Assembly (NCBI RefSeq): GCF_023078275.1
Contig: NC_062974.1
Span: 26,448,110 to 26,512,109 of the forward strand
Source: Leguminivora glycinivorella
Taxonomy: Eukaryota > Arthropoda > Insecta > Lepidoptera > Tortricidae
Length of the DNA: 64,000 nucleotides
Direction of reading: 5' to 3'
The first letter of the stretch is position 1, and every line of letters starts with the position of its first letter. Below the pieces are notes generated by a model, which saw only the letters and a program-made list of their open reading frames with translations, was not told where the DNA came from and made no database searches. Made by a program: the position numbers and the translations under genes. Of this stretch, positions 1 through 11,747 are shown piece by piece.

Positions 1-271
1 GAATGCTTTTTCACAAAACACAAATATTTAAGGTTTAATATTAATTTGAAAGTCATTAAATATTGTCCGAGCATTTAAAAGTTATACATATATATCTGGA
101 ACATTCTAATTCTAAAAATAATAGAATTTTACAGGACTGAGCAGTGTAGTTATTGTTAATAGTTAGTACTTTTATATATTACATAATATATTATATGTCG
201 TTGATCTCAATTAAATTTTATTACTTAGCCATTAAGTATCTCCTTCGTTCCAATTTGTAATTGTGAAAAGT

Positions 272-313
272 CACGACACGACACGACACGACAAGTCACG
301 ACAATCACGACAA
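272..313. repeat. ACGAC-type microsatellite
   Basis: Tandem CACGA units with minor interruption. Confidence 0.8.
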
Positions 314-466
314 CTTGCCATTTGTTAAAGACACAAACTTATATCTTAACTAGATATTGTTGAGCCAAACTAACTGTGCACCGACTTTGTCAGGGCACAC
401 AGAAGGAATGCAATATTTTTATTTAAAACCTGGCCAGAAATATATGATTCTTGTTAAGAGACCTTT

Positions 467-940
467 AAACTTGGGAATTTTAGTTAAATATACAAGTGTT
501 ATTAACTAGATTTATCGAAAAAAAATTGTCCATTAAGAACAACTCAGTCAAAAGATATTTCAAAAAAATCTTTAAAATCGAGGTTCCGCTCTCGACTCTT
601 TCCTCCTTCAAAACTTAATCAATCGCAACGAAATTTGTGAATCTGAATAACAATGAAATAATCTATGTCGGACCGTTTAAATTTTTTGGTTAGTTGTTTG
701 TTACCAATCTTGAGTATCACACCTTTTTTTGCGCCACAATGAAAAAGGCCGTTTTTGGAAATTTTTGATTGGCTCTAGAGTCTTTAAAAAGCAGAATATC
801 AAAAATATCAAAACGGTCCGACACAGATAAAAATAATAACAATCTGTGTTGAAAAAATCATTGCTCAATCTTCAAAAACTAGGGAGGAAACAGTCGAGAG
901 CGTTTGTACGGAGAATTGACCCCTACCGTATCGTCTTAAC
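467..940. repeat. Dispersed repeat with internal inverted repeat, copy 1
   Basis: About 90 per cent similar by eye to 24428-24913. Within it CGCTCTCGACTCTTTCCTCC (587-606) is mirrored at 883-902, so it probably includes a miniature transposon. Confidence 0.75.
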
Positions 941-1722
941 AGAGCGCTCGCTGTTATTCTGATGTATGCGATGACAGTTCAGCATGAAGAAAATTGTTGT
1001 GATGAAATTCCGCAACGTGGCGCGTGGTCTTATATTTCTAGTCAGACTTTATTTCCACAGTGAATTATCAAAAAGTGGGTGTGAAGATACTTAACTTATC
1101 AACACCACATTCAAATCTTTCTAAAAATAATTTTGATAAGACTTTTCTCCAAAATTTGTATTTTTTTTGTATTTCGCTTCTTAACTCACATTAATAAAAA
1201 TAAAAAGTAGACTGTATTTGAACAAGTGTACAGTCAACCAATTGGAACCTTAGGCCACTGTAGAACTATGTCACAGTGACGTTATAAATTAGGTTGTAAG
1301 AAATCTCTTACTGCTTCTCATTTTGACATGGTTGTAGAGTGGCCTTGGGGTTCACTGTACGTTACTCCATGATTTTGTATCCTAATTGCCAGAATTGCCA
1401 ATCAATTTCGATTGGGAACTCGAAATAAGCTTATATTGAATTACTTTTACAAACATTGTGCGAAGGGGTTGAAATAAATTGATGTCATAATTACCAACGT
1501 ATTTTATTTGGGTTATGGGGGGTTGAGTTGATTGAGAGGGAGGCAATGACCTTTTTAGAGGTATATTTTCCTGTAGAAGGTAACAACCATTTGAATTGAT
1601 TTTACCTTGGAAATGATAACAACTGAACAGTGTCTTTTGTCTATTATTTTTGAAATGGTTTAATTTAATATTGCTGTATTCATATCGAATTTGAATTTAC
1701 TTAAATGTAAATTGATATAAAT

Positions 1723-2013
1723 GGGCGTTTTTCAAAATAACTCTCGAATATCGAATTTCACCAGATCTAGACGTGTCTGGGCTCATTCTTCTCAGAATCA
1801 CGAGCTGATTCGATCCTGACGATAAAAAAATGTGTCCTTATTTTTTTTCTCTCTTCGTGCGTGACGTATTGAAACTCGAATTTGGTATGAAAAATTTGGG
1901 ACACATTTTTTTATCGTCAGGATCGAATCAGCTCGTGATTCTGAGAAGAATGAGCCTAAACACGTCCAGATCTGGTGAAATTCGATATTCGAGATTTATT
2001 TTGAAAAACACCC
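1723..2013. mobile_element. Fold-back element with 115-bp arms
   Basis: Left arm 1723-1837 and right arm 1899-2013 are inverted copies (GGGYGTTTTTCAAAATAA at the ends, GGACACATTTTTTT at the centre) around a 61-bp spacer. No coding sequence is present. Confidence 0.85.
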
Positions 2014-2018
2014 AAATA

Positions 2019-2170
2019 TCGTCACTACTTTTAAAAAATCTCGTATCTCACGGTGTTCCTCAAAGTTAAAACTTAAAACGCAGTAAGTCTATATGCATTC
2101 CATACATACTTACTACAATTTTCTTTTCATTGACAGACGAAGATACAAGTTTTTTTAAAAGTAGTGACGA
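2019..2170. mobile_element. Tc1/mariner-like miniature element, copy 1
   Basis: Ends TCGTCACTACTTTTAAAAAA and the complement are bounded by TA on both sides. A second copy at 19052-19196 has the same ends and nearly the same interior. Confidence 0.8.
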
Positions 2171-2209
2171 TATGTACATAATATTTCAGTCAGTTAGCGT
2201 ACGTCTGGT

Positions 2210-2330
2210 TTCTTCTTCTTCTTTGTCGTATCCTCATGGCTGAGGGACGTGACGAATGTGGATGCTCTTCACCAGTTGTCTCCACGCCACTCGATCCTGG
2301 GCCCGGTGCATCTGCACGTCTGCACGTCTG
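2210..2330 (-). mobile_element. 3' end fragment of a non-LTR element
   Basis: On the minus strand, 2299-2258 reads AQDRVAWRQLVKSI, a form common at the C-terminus of insect non-LTR reverse transcriptases. It is followed by a CTT/GAA microsatellite tail. Confidence 0.5.
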
Positions 2331-2339
2331 GTTTAGATA

Positions 2340-3003
2340 GATGAAAGTTGGAAGTGACGAAAAACCTATAATTTAAAAAAAAATAAGTGGATGATTGCTT
2401 CTCCATACAAATCGTACTCGTAGTCTACATTTTGCTCCCTAAATATTCGCAAAATTTGTGACAGTTGTTAACAAAGATTAACTCGATGTCAGTTTTGTGA
2501 CGACAATTAGGAATAAAATTTGTCTAAAAGTCAACTTTGTTCATATTATAAATGTAAACTATTGCTTATTGTTTACGTAATTAACAAATTAACACAAAAG
2601 CAATATTTTTTGATTGAAATTTTATTCTTAACTCTCGTCACAAAACTGACATCGAGTTAATTTTTGTGAAAACAACTTTCACTAATTTTGGGTCCCAATT
2701 TTTGAAAATGTTCATAGGTACAGGCATGTTCAATAATATGTTACACGAAGACTGCTAAAACATAAAAAAAAAAACAATTTAACACGTAAGTAAGTAATAA
2801 TACTTACAAGTCACAGCTCTATGATCGAGAGCCGGAAAACTGCGAGCTAACATTTACTTTGTTCTCTGACAAAGCCTCTTCTGTGAAAATCACAAGACAT
2901 TTCCGATAGTAACAAATTGATTTTTGGGGTTTTTAGAGTCTACAGAGAAGGATATTAATTGCTAGTACTTATTGCTACCCAAGTTGGCACTGCGTCGTGG
3001 ACA
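2340..3003. other. Unassigned
   Basis: AT-rich. A loose inversion (GAATAAAATTTGTC ... near 2510 against TTTTATTCTTAACTCTCGTCA near 2622, and CTCGATGTCAGTTTTGTGACG mirrored at 2637-2657) suggests a decayed fold-back element; nothing else is seen. Confidence 0.35.
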
Positions 3004-3011
3004 TGTTTAAT

Positions 3012-3210
3012 TAGTGATGTGCAAGTTGCGGAAACTTTAAAAAAAAAATCTTAAATTTCTTGAAAAATTCACGAAAAATAAAGGGATTTTAAATTTATGA
3101 AATGGAAAGTTTCCATCCATACAAATGTCCATACAAAGTATGGAAAGTTTCCGAAGTTTTCCTATGTGAAAATTTCAGAATTTTGGAAATTTTCCGTCGG
3201 CACATCAGTA
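3012..3210. mobile_element. hAT-type miniature element with perfect 8-bp target duplication
   Basis: The ends (TAGTGATGTGC and GCACATCAGTA) are inverted with one mismatch, and TGTTTAAT occurs exactly on both sides (3004-3011 and 3211-3218). The interior is AT-rich and carries repeated GGAAA/TTTCC stretches. Confidence 0.8.
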
Positions 3211-3664
3211 TGTTTAATAAACAGAAAAAACAAGTGAAAGTAAGTATACGAAATTAGGAAGGTAAGTGGTGTCGATGTATAAAAACGAAATGTTTCCCTT
3301 AAAAGTCCAACTTCAACGGTACGTTGTGTATTACGGGAGGAAAGTGAAGGATTACGAACGAGAGGCTGTTTGAAGACCGACGCTGAAGGCGAATGGCTTT
3401 AATGACTCAAGTTATACACAATACGCCCGAGATAATATACACAATGTTTTTCATCACACTCGCGAAGTAATAATCAAATTTAAACTAAATGTATTGTAAT
3501 ACCTACGCTGAAAATTCGAACATTCTCCGCCATCTTGTAATTTTTGACAGGTCGTGGAAGGCCCCACCCATCAGGTATTCACTTTACCGCCCCAGGGTGG
3601 TAAACTCATTACGTATCAGTATGCAGGGATGTAATAACACCGTTTACGAGCGAGTGGGATGAAA

Positions 3665-5950
3665 AAAATATTTTAATTATCTTTATTCATTTTGATTCTT
3701 AGGCTAGGCTTTTTTATAATATGATTATAAAAGTAAAATACAAAACCACATACAAAACAATACAAAATATATAAACACATTATAAAAAACCTAACCTAGG
3801 GTGCCGCCAGCAGCGGGGCAGGGCCCAAGCTGCCGGTGGTTAGGGCTGCAGAGAGAGGAACCGTCGAACTATCCGCGCTGTGTCCAAGATCACCGCCTTC
3901 TGCATCTGGCCCTTGATCCAGCCACCTAGCGAGAGTCTCTTAAGGTGTTGGTCGAGACTCTTCGCTATGAGACCGTTCGCTGAAACGACTATCAGAACAA
4001 TGATCGTTGATTCAACATCCCACATGGCGGTTATCTCGTGAGCCAAGTCTAGGTACTTACTGGACTTGTCCTTCTCGGCTTTCACGAGATTCTCATCATG
4101 GGGGATGGTGATGTCAACGAGCACTGCCCGGCGTTGCAGTCGATCTATTATCACAATGTCAGGCTTATTGGCTACAATAGTCCTGTCAGTGATAATAGAT
4201 CGATCCCAATAGAGCGTGGCACGACCATTTTCGAGAACTGGCGCAGGTAAGTACTTGTAGTACGGTACTTCGCGGTCCACAAGGCCGTATTGAAGAGCAA
4301 GTTGCTGGTGAATGATCCTGGCTACGAGATTATGTCTGTGCAAGTACTCGCCGTTAGCTAGATGAGAACAACCGGAAATGATATGCCTGAGTGACTCTCC
4401 GGGACGGCGGCATGCCCGACAAATGTCGACCGTACCGTCCTTCAGGATATATTTCCGGTAGTTGTTCGTCATCATAACTTCGTCCGCAATTGCACAGGCA
4501 AAACCCTCGGTTTCTCCGAAGAGGTCCCCGAATCGTAACCAGTTCACCGATGCGAGCAGGTCTACATCGGGTCCCGTGAGGGCCTTGTAGAACCGCCCGT
4601 GTAGCTGCTTGCTCTCCCATACCGCCTTGCGGTCCGCAGTACTTAGTACCACAGGTTTGCGCCAGTTCTGTTTCGCCAAGGAGAGCGGCGTGAGGTTTCT
4701 GTCCACTGCCACCACATCACGATGCATCCCACACTCGTTGTTAAGGAAGTAATTCCTGAGATTGTACACCTCACGGTTGTGAAGATCTTTGGCGTTTAGG
4801 AAGCCTCGACCTCCGCATTTCCGTGGGATGTACAATCTCATAACAGACGAGCGCGGGTGTAACATACGGTGTGTGGTAAGCAGTGAGCGGACCCTCCGAT
4901 CCAGGGCGTCCAGCTCAGTCTGGGTCCACCGTAGTATGCCAAAGGAGTATGTGAGTAGAGGCATTACCCAGGCGTTAAAGGCGCGCACTTTGTTGCCTCC
5001 TGACAAAAGACTGTTAAGGACTTTTGTGAGCCGACTGAAAAAGCGCTCCTTCACCGACCGTCTAATGCCAACATCCTCAATACCCAACGACTGTGACATA
5101 CCAAGGTACTTATAGGTTTCTGATTCAGAGATAGATCTGAACGACATCGTCTCAGAAAGTTGAAAATGTTCTGAATTTACAACCTCCCCCCGCTGTACAT
5201 GCATGACCGCACACTTATCGACACCAAACTCCATTCTGATGGCGGTACTGAAAACTTCTGTGGTTGTCAATAGCACCATCAGGTCTTGGGTGTTCGGTGC
5301 AAATAGTTTGAGATCGTCCATGTACAGAAGGTGAGAGATGACTTCACCCTCTCTCCGAAGCCGGCAACCTAGCCCAGAATCCTTCAGCAGCGTGCTGAGG
5401 GGATTCAGAGCTAGGCAGAACCATAATGGACTCAAACTGTCACCCTGGAATATTCCTCGCTCAATCCTTATGAAGTCCTGCGGGCCAGGGGGGTCATCCG
5501 TGCCTCCTGGTTGACGAAGGACTGTGGTCCACTGCCTCATACATGCAGCCAGGAAGGATATTAAAGCTGCATCAAGTTTATACAGCTCCAATACCCTTCC
5601 CAGCCATGAGGCACCGAATCATAGGCCTTCTTGTAGTCAATCCAAGCGGCCGAGATGGCCCCCTTGTTCCGCCGAACTTGTTGGCAAATGGTCATGTCTA
5701 TGAGGAGGAGCTCTTTAGTACCACGGGACCCAACCTTACATCCATTTTGAGCGGGAGCCAGAATGTTGTTAGCGACAATATGCGCGTTAATTTTTGCTCT
5801 CAAAATGGATGTAAGGAGCTTGTAGAGTGTAGGCAAGCATGTAATGGGTCTGTAGTTTTTTGCTTCCGTGGTACTACCGGACTTATAGAGCAGGAAAGTA
5901 ACACCAGTTGTTAGGGAAGGTGGAAGAGAACCAAGATCGAGGGCTTGTTG
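3665..5950 (-). mobile_element. 5'-truncated R2/R4-like non-LTR retrotransposon
   Basis: Coding sequence for reverse transcriptase and a restriction-like endonuclease runs from about 5945 down to the stop codon at 3840. It is followed by an AT-rich 3' region ending near 3665. The 5' end is cut within the reverse transcriptase, as is usual for incomplete target-primed insertion. An A/T-rich tract and another repeat lie directly beyond the truncation point. Confidence 0.85.
3840..5945 (-). pseudogene. Reverse transcriptase plus restriction-like endonuclease, frameshifted
   Basis: The upstream part (5945-5600) carries GVTFLLYKSG, NYRPITCLPTLYKLL and the catalytic AWIDYKKAYDSVPH motif. One frameshift near 5600 moves the rest into the 583-codon frame that ends at 3840. 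Numbered in that frame: GIFQGDSLSP at 46-55, YMDD at 90-93, a thumb region, a C391-C394-H403-C408 zinc motif, and the endonuclease KPD (476-478) with Asp493. RT followed by CCHC and a PD-D/E-x-K endonuclease is the signature of the R2/R4/NeSL group. The N-terminal DNA-binding part is missing. I cannot place it more precisely within the group. Confidence 0.85.
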
Positions 5951-5954
5951 AAAT

Positions 5955-6470
5955 TATTATTATTTAAAATATTATTATTATTTTATTTTTTTTATACTAC
6001 GTCGGTGGCAAACAAGTATACGGCCCGCCTGATGTAAAGCGGTCACCGTAACCTATGGACGCCTGCAACTCAAACAGTGTCACATGCGCGTTGCCACCCC
6101 ATTAGAAACTTGTACATTCCCTTTTGCTGTGTGTGTGGAGGAGTGTACACTGTACAAGTTCCAAGGAGGGTTCGGGTTGCCGACGACTCAAAGGACAATA
6201 AACGGAACAAGTTAGTTCCGTTAGTCCTCCCGTCATCAGCACACCGCACCCTCGTTGAGCTCTGGCAACCTTACTCACCGACAGGAACACAACACTATGA
6301 GTAGGGTCTAGTGCTATTTGGCTGCGGTCTTCTGTAAGGCGGAGGTACTACCCCAGTTGGGCTCTGCTCTAGATTCGAACGAGACGATATCCGCTGTGCT
6401 GTGCCCTACCACACAAAGCGGAATATCATTCGCTATGCCCTACCTCCTACTCGATTATGTCAAATTCTAT
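5955..6470. repeat. Dispersed repeat (GTCGGTGGCAAACAAG family), copy 1
   Basis: The words GTCGGTGGCAAACAAG and CTATGGACGCCTGCAACTC are shared with the reverse complement at 10081-10213. It begins with an A/T tract, suggesting the tail of a non-LTR element. It abuts the truncated 5' end of the R2/R4-like element. Confidence 0.6.
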
Positions 6471-6572
6471 GAGAATCTATGAAAATATCAGCGGTGAAAA
6501 ATTTGTTGGACTTTCCAGTATTACCGTCTTGTCTTATAATTTACATATCTGAGCCTTTACTAATTCGTTTTT

Positions 6573-6855
6573 GAGCATTTCTTTTTTTTGCCTATTTTTT
6601 TAGGGAATTTTAAGTCAATTGTACTCAGGATCATGAGTACTTTCAATCTCACAGGGAGACAAAAAGTGTCCCAGAATTTCCATACATTTTTGTTACCCCA
6701 CACATGTACGGAAAATGGTAACAAAATAAGAAAAATGGTATGGGACAATTTTTTTAACTACTAGGATTGAAAAATCTAGTGATTCTGAGTAGAAATAGCA
6801 TTTTTTTTTTCAAAAATATCACATTTAATAAAAGTGGCAAAAAAAAGAAATGCTC
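6573..6855. mobile_element. Miniature inverted-repeat element (GAGCATTTC family), copy 1
   Basis: Ends GAGCATTTCTTTTTTTTGCC and GGCAAAAAAAAGAAATGCTC. The interior recurs at 8104-8429, 57176-57448 and 59669-59986. Confidence 0.8.
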
Positions 6856-6974
6856 TTTTGACGTTTTAATATAATCATGAATTCTAGAAAGTAATCGTGT
6901 GTGGGGTCACTTTGTCCACACAATCAATAAGATTTTCCATGACGTCGCTATTAACGTATTCTACTAAAGATGCT

Positions 6975-7078
6975 GATACGCAATAATGTGTTTGCAATAA
7001 AATGTCAACTTTAATCGTCATATTTTTGAATTGACATCTTATTGCAAAATACCTGTGAGATGACACATTATTCCGTAT
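6975..7078. repeat. Imperfect inverted repeat
   Basis: GCAATAATGTG and TTGCAATAAAATGTCAA are mirrored by TTGACATCTTATTGCAA and CACATTATTCCG. Probably a decayed miniature element. Confidence 0.5.
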
Positions 7079-7334
7079 TTATCAGCAAGCAGCTAACTCA
7101 AGCTATATGTAATATATGTACATATATACTTATTGTAAAAGTATGAAGTGGTATCGGAGCACAATGGAGCAACAATCTGCCACTTCACAGGATTACACAG
7201 TATTCGAAAGGTTTCGAGAGGCTTCACAAGAACCTTAGCTAGAAATAAATACCCTACTCTTAGTAAGTATAGCTACTGATTTCTCGAAGCTACCTTTAAT
7301 GAACCTGTGTTTAATGATTATGTATTAAAAGCGC

Positions 7335-7640
7335 TTACTTTCATCATCATCATATTAGCCCTTTATCGGCCATTGCTGAGCATAGGCCTCTCTTCTAGTA
7401 CGCCTCCTGCCTCGGTTCTGAGCTAGTCTCATCCAGCCAGCGTATTATGCTTCCAATTTTATCACTTATCTATGTGGATAAAGTATCCGTCTCGCTTTGG
7501 CAAGTAAGTGTGAGAGTGGCAGATATCTTATCCACGTGGATAATAGATAAAAAATGGAAGCATCATCGACCAAGCAAGCCATCGTCGACCCAACGGATAC
7601 CAAGCGCTTCTTACATCTGAAGCGGCCACCATTCCGTTAA
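7335..7640 (+). mobile_element. Non-LTR element tail interrupted by a miniature element
   Basis: ATCATCATCAT followed by CATTGCTGAGCATAGGCCTC is a pattern common in lepidopteran RTE-type tails. A 117-bp fold-back (7447-7563) interrupts it. Confidence 0.5.
7447..7563. mobile_element. Short fold-back element nested in the tail
   Basis: ATGCTTCCAATTTTATCACT ... GTGGATAA is mirrored by TTATCCACGTGGATAATAG ... GGAAGCAT. Confidence 0.75.
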
Positions 7641-7769
7641 TATTTTAGTCCACCTGCCATCAGTCTGTCTAGCACTTACCTAAGTAGTTTGCTCTCTGAG
7701 TTAGAAGGTAAGATGCCAGTCGCTAGGCCGTGTACTAGTGTACCTAGGCCAAAACCTGGGATAAGTTGC

Positions 7770-7947
7770 CCACGACTCTAACGGCTCAGCCACGACATTG
7801 GTCTAAGCGCGGCAGCGGTAAGCGGCGGCCATACATTGGAGCAAGACACAGCGATGGGACTTTTCATTCGCACGTATGGCTGCCGCTCACCGCTGTCGCG
7901 CTTAGACCAATGTCGTGGCTGGGCCGTAAGGCTCTCATGAGTCGTGG
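7770..7947. mobile_element. GC-rich fold-back element
   Basis: CCACGACTC ... ACGGCTCAGCCACGACATTG on the left is mirrored by CAATGTCGTGGCTGGGCCGT ... GAGTCGTGG on the right; arms exceed 60 bp with few mismatches. Confidence 0.82.
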
Positions 7948-8103
7948 CAAAATACCGGGATAGCTTTAGTGTAAGGCTTGAGTGCAACCTCATATGCGTG
8001 CAGCGGTTCATGAATGTGTTCTAAGTCGATGTTACATAGGGATGACGCACGCTTGTCCACCCCGCTGTACGCTGCGCCGAACGCTCAATAAGAACAAGAC
8101 ATT

Positions 8104-8429
8104 TGAGCATTTCTTTTTTTTTTGCCATTTTTTCATTTTGATTGTTTTAGGGAATTTTAGGTCAATTGTACTCAGAATCAAGACTACTACTACTTTCAAT
8201 CTCACTGGTTGACAAAAACTGTTCCAGAATTTCCATACATTTTTGTTACTTTCCTCTTTTGTTACCCCATACAACATGTACAGAAAATGGTAACAAAATA
8301 AAAAAAAAATCGTCTGGGACAATTTTTTTAACTACTAGTATTGAAAAAGCTAGTAATTCTGAATAGAAATAGCATATTTTTTTCACAACTTTTCACATTT
8401 CATAAAAGTGGCAAAAAAAGAAATGCTCA
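8104..8429. mobile_element. Miniature inverted-repeat element (GAGCATTTC family), copy 2
   Basis: Complete copy with both ends (TGAGCATTTC ... GAAATGCTCA); about 326 bp. Confidence 0.85.
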
Positions 8430-8439
8430 TTTAATGATT

Positions 8440-8588
8440 AGATGATGATGATGGTGTGATCCTGTTATCCCTCATTAGAGACACATGGCTCTCAGAAGAA
8501 TCTTCCACTTTCCTGGGTGACTAATTCGAGCTCCTTCCAGCCCAGCTCACTTGCGTCAGCTTCCTTCTCCACTGATCGCCTCCACGTG
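8440..8588 (-). mobile_element. 3' end fragment of a non-LTR element
   Basis: The minus strand reads TWRRSVEKEADASELGWKEL, a typical end of insect non-LTR reverse transcriptases. It is followed by an in-frame stop and an ATC/GAT microsatellite tail. Confidence 0.6.
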
Positions 8589-8660
8589 GTACAGTGAACT
8601 GCAAAAGTGCATGGTGAATTTATCAATGAAGTCATTCATAATTTCGCAGCTCACTCTACA
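8589..8660. repeat. Short palindromic repeat, copy 1
   Basis: Shares ACAGTGAACTGCAAAAGTGC ... GCAGCTCACT with the element at 18618-18702. Confidence 0.55.
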
Positions 8661-9163
8661 AGGCCGTGTCGACCGTCAACTGTCAGGTTATTGGTAGCAA
8701 ATACCCTGCTTGAATGATTAGGTACTTGTTGATTAATCATTACTGTGACAACGTCGTATGATACGACTCGTATCGGCCTCGTCTCGTAGACTGTAATCTC
8801 GCTCCTAAGAAGAGGAAAGACTGTAAGAATGAAGTGGTTCAGTCCGATGAAGTAAGAATCTTCCACTCCGCCGGATTATACAGGCTTCAGAGACTTGAGA
8901 GGTCTTACTCGAATCTTGACTTAAAATAAATAGGTATTGTGTACTTGTTACTCAAAAAGCGTAACTATTACAAATTACGACGTTCGAGTAGGTACTATTC
9001 GGTATTGCCTTAAGGTGCCTACTGACAATCAGTTCTTCAGTCGGCCACGGCCCGTTAGCACAGTTTAATAAAGAGTAACTGCTACTGTTAGTTAAACTTT
9101 CACGATTATTACACATAATTATTTCTAAAATCGGGACTTAATCGCGTATAACTACATATTAAA

Positions 9164-9394
9164 CTGACCTCCAACGTTTCAAGGACGGCGTTATCCCCGT
9201 GGTCTCGGAGGAGACTGGCTTGAAATGACATCAACACCTTCTGACAGCCGCGCGAGTTTTTCGAACTACCCGCACTTGGTTTTGATTATCAACTTGAATT
9301 GTTTGCGCACTAGGGATGTTACTCTGTCGACATACAATTACAGTCTTCTCCGAGACCACGGGGAAAACGCCGTCCTTGAAACGTTGGAGGTCAG
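9164..9394. mobile_element. Fold-back element nested at the left end of the 2.1-kb element
   Basis: Arms starting CTGACCTCCAACGTTTCAAG and ending with the complement near 9394 are about 50 bp, with few mismatches. It interrupts sequence that is continuous at the other end of the host element. Confidence 0.75.
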
Positions 9395-9830
9395 TTTAAT
9401 ATGGGCATATAATTAACCGGGCAACTAAAATATTAAACGGGAAGTTAAGTCGGGCATACAATAATATAATTTGGCTGTGTTTTAATATTGTGGCGACAAA
9501 AAAAATACATGAGCCTCAAATATTAAGCATCATTATTATTGAAAAAACGGCAGCAAATTTCAAGCGACAAAAATATTTCCGAGGAACATTAAACAATACT
9601 TTGGCGACTAAAATAATAATTGGCACCTAGTATTGTAAAGCGTAAGATTTTTAATATTTGTAGTCATATAGATGTTAGCACCTAAATAATTATACTTAGC
9701 TCATCGTTTAAAGTAGTATTTAAATTGAGGAGGCAACTAAAAAAATTAATGGGAAGTATGTTTTTTTAAAAACACATATAAAATCGTTTTTTTATGAAAA
9801 CGGGTTGATGCGTAGCTACCTACGTACCGA

Positions 9831-9978
9831 TGGTCTCATCGGAAGATCAGCGCTGGAAGTCCAGCAACATGCTGAGGTGAGGCCATTTCGTGGCACTTCA
9901 TTCCTTTCTGTCTTGTTTTATTATGTGTATTTTGTCTTGCCTGTGTTCACGAATATATGTTTATTCTATTCTATTCAA
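9831..9978 (+). mobile_element. Non-LTR/SINE tail with TTCTA repeats, copy 1
   Basis: CTCATCGGAAGATCAGCGCT ... CATTTCGTGGCAC, ending in TATTCTATTCTATTC. Same family as 52781-52980. Confidence 0.6.
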
Positions 9979-10080
9979 ACATCGTATTTGCGACCCGTAA
10001 TCCACGAGTAGTATTTAAATATCTCTATAAGGGAACGCGTACCATATCATTTTATAATAAGTACACAGCAAAAAGGAGTG

Positions 10081-10213
10081 TATAACCTTCTAATGGGTCG
10101 GTAACGCGCATATGATACCCCTTGAGTTGCAGGCGTCCATAGGTTACGGTGACCACTTTCCATCAGGCCGATCGTATGCTTGTTTACCACCGACATGGTA
10201 TTTAAAAAAAATA
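10081..10213 (-). repeat. Dispersed repeat (GTCGGTGGCAAACAAG family), copy 2
   Basis: Reverse-complement match to 5990-6120, ending in an A run. Confidence 0.6.
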
Positions 10214-11747
10214 CCGTGATAATCGTATAGTATAATATTAGAGGTACAAGAGCAGAATTATTTTCTGCTAGCAGAAAAGTGGGTTAGGGTTAGATTATTT
10301 TTAGTAGAATATAAGTCCTACCAAATTTGCTATGGCATAATTCTTAGGTACTTTGTATGAACAAAACAACGATAGCAAAAAGGAAATGAAATACAGTCCC
10401 AGAGGCACCGTTAGGTACGACGACGAGCGAAGCGAGGAGGAGTGTTAGGTATCTTGCATCCCCAACACACAAGACTCATTATCAAAACAGAAATAGGAAG
10501 AAGATGGACAAATTTTTACTGCCTAAATATTATGCAAACAAAAATCTACGGAAATACTCTTAATTTAGAAGATTATTTTGCTCATTAACATTATGCCAGC
10601 ATAAGATTCGATATTATAAAATCTGCGGAACGATTTATGAAAAGACATATTCTGAGTAAGGTTTTACTGCCAAAAAAATGAATCTTTCAGAGTGATGTTA
10701 AGACTCCGTAAGACCGGCCTTAGATTCGATAGAGTAAACGTCATGAAAAGTTAAATTCATTGTATAGAGTCGAAGTTGCCAGCACCCGCAAACACCTAAT
10801 TTCTTACCCATAAGTATAATATTTTGTCGACCATTATATTTTATAAGAATTCTTTTTTTAATTAAAATGACAGCTCAGGTGATGAGTGCCGATGTATAAA
10901 TTTTAAATGTACTTTTTATGTTAATTTGCTATATAAATATTTTAAAAGAACTGTATATTTTATATTAATAGATAGCCGTTTTCCGATTAAACTGTATCTC
11001 TTAAATTGTTTCCAATATAATAATTCAGTTGCCAAATAAATAGTTGGTACTCGCGTCTGAATAAACCGTAGCCGTAATGACATTAAAATGCTACCTCATA
11101 TTGAAATAATTTGAGGCCCCATTTTAGTCGCCAAACTATTATTTTTGATACCCATTTCTATGGTTATTTAGTCGCCCGGTTAAATACGTGCCTTTAATAT
11201 GTAGTTATACGCGATTAAGTCCCGATTTTAAAAATAATTACTGTTAGTTAGAACTAAAAAGTGACCGCGCTGGTGAACTGACAGAATTAATAGAGGTGTG
11301 AGGGCACAGAATAAATAATAATACTTACAGAAAAGACAGTATCTACTAAACACAAGTTTGATAGCAGTTCAGTGTCTGATCGTCTTTTCCCTTACAAGGT
11401 CTTATGCCTTTCAACTATTTATATCCACAATATTGTGTTATTCTCTTAAGATATTCATCAGTAAAGTACTACACGTGATACACATATCATGTCACATGTC
11501 TATTCGCATCTTTATAAAGATTTATTGCGACCAAAAATAAATGGCGCAACGAAACGAAAGCTTACAAAAGTTTCTACTCAAATACTCAGTAGTAACGTGA
11601 CACTGATATCTAAATTCAAGAGGATCGAGTATATACAGAATCATCGTAAGTAAAATGTGTAGTCACAGAGCATGCCATCTTTCGACACAGGGCTAAAACT
11701 TTTGAACCCCAGTCTTGACAATTAGGCCCATATTTTTAACTTAGGGC

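Larger units (their letters stand above)
9116..11240. mobile_element. 2.1-kb element with 48-bp terminal inverted repeats
   Basis: Bases 9116-9163 and 11193-11240 are inverted copies with one mismatch (core AATCGGGACTTAATCGCG). Inside each end the words CCGGGCRACTAAA and GGCGACTAAAAT recur in mirrored orientation. The direct repeat CTGTTAGTTA occurs outside both ends (about 9075 and 11241). No coding capacity is recognisable. Other repeats have inserted inside it (9164-9394, 9831-9978, 10081-10213). Confidence 0.7.
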
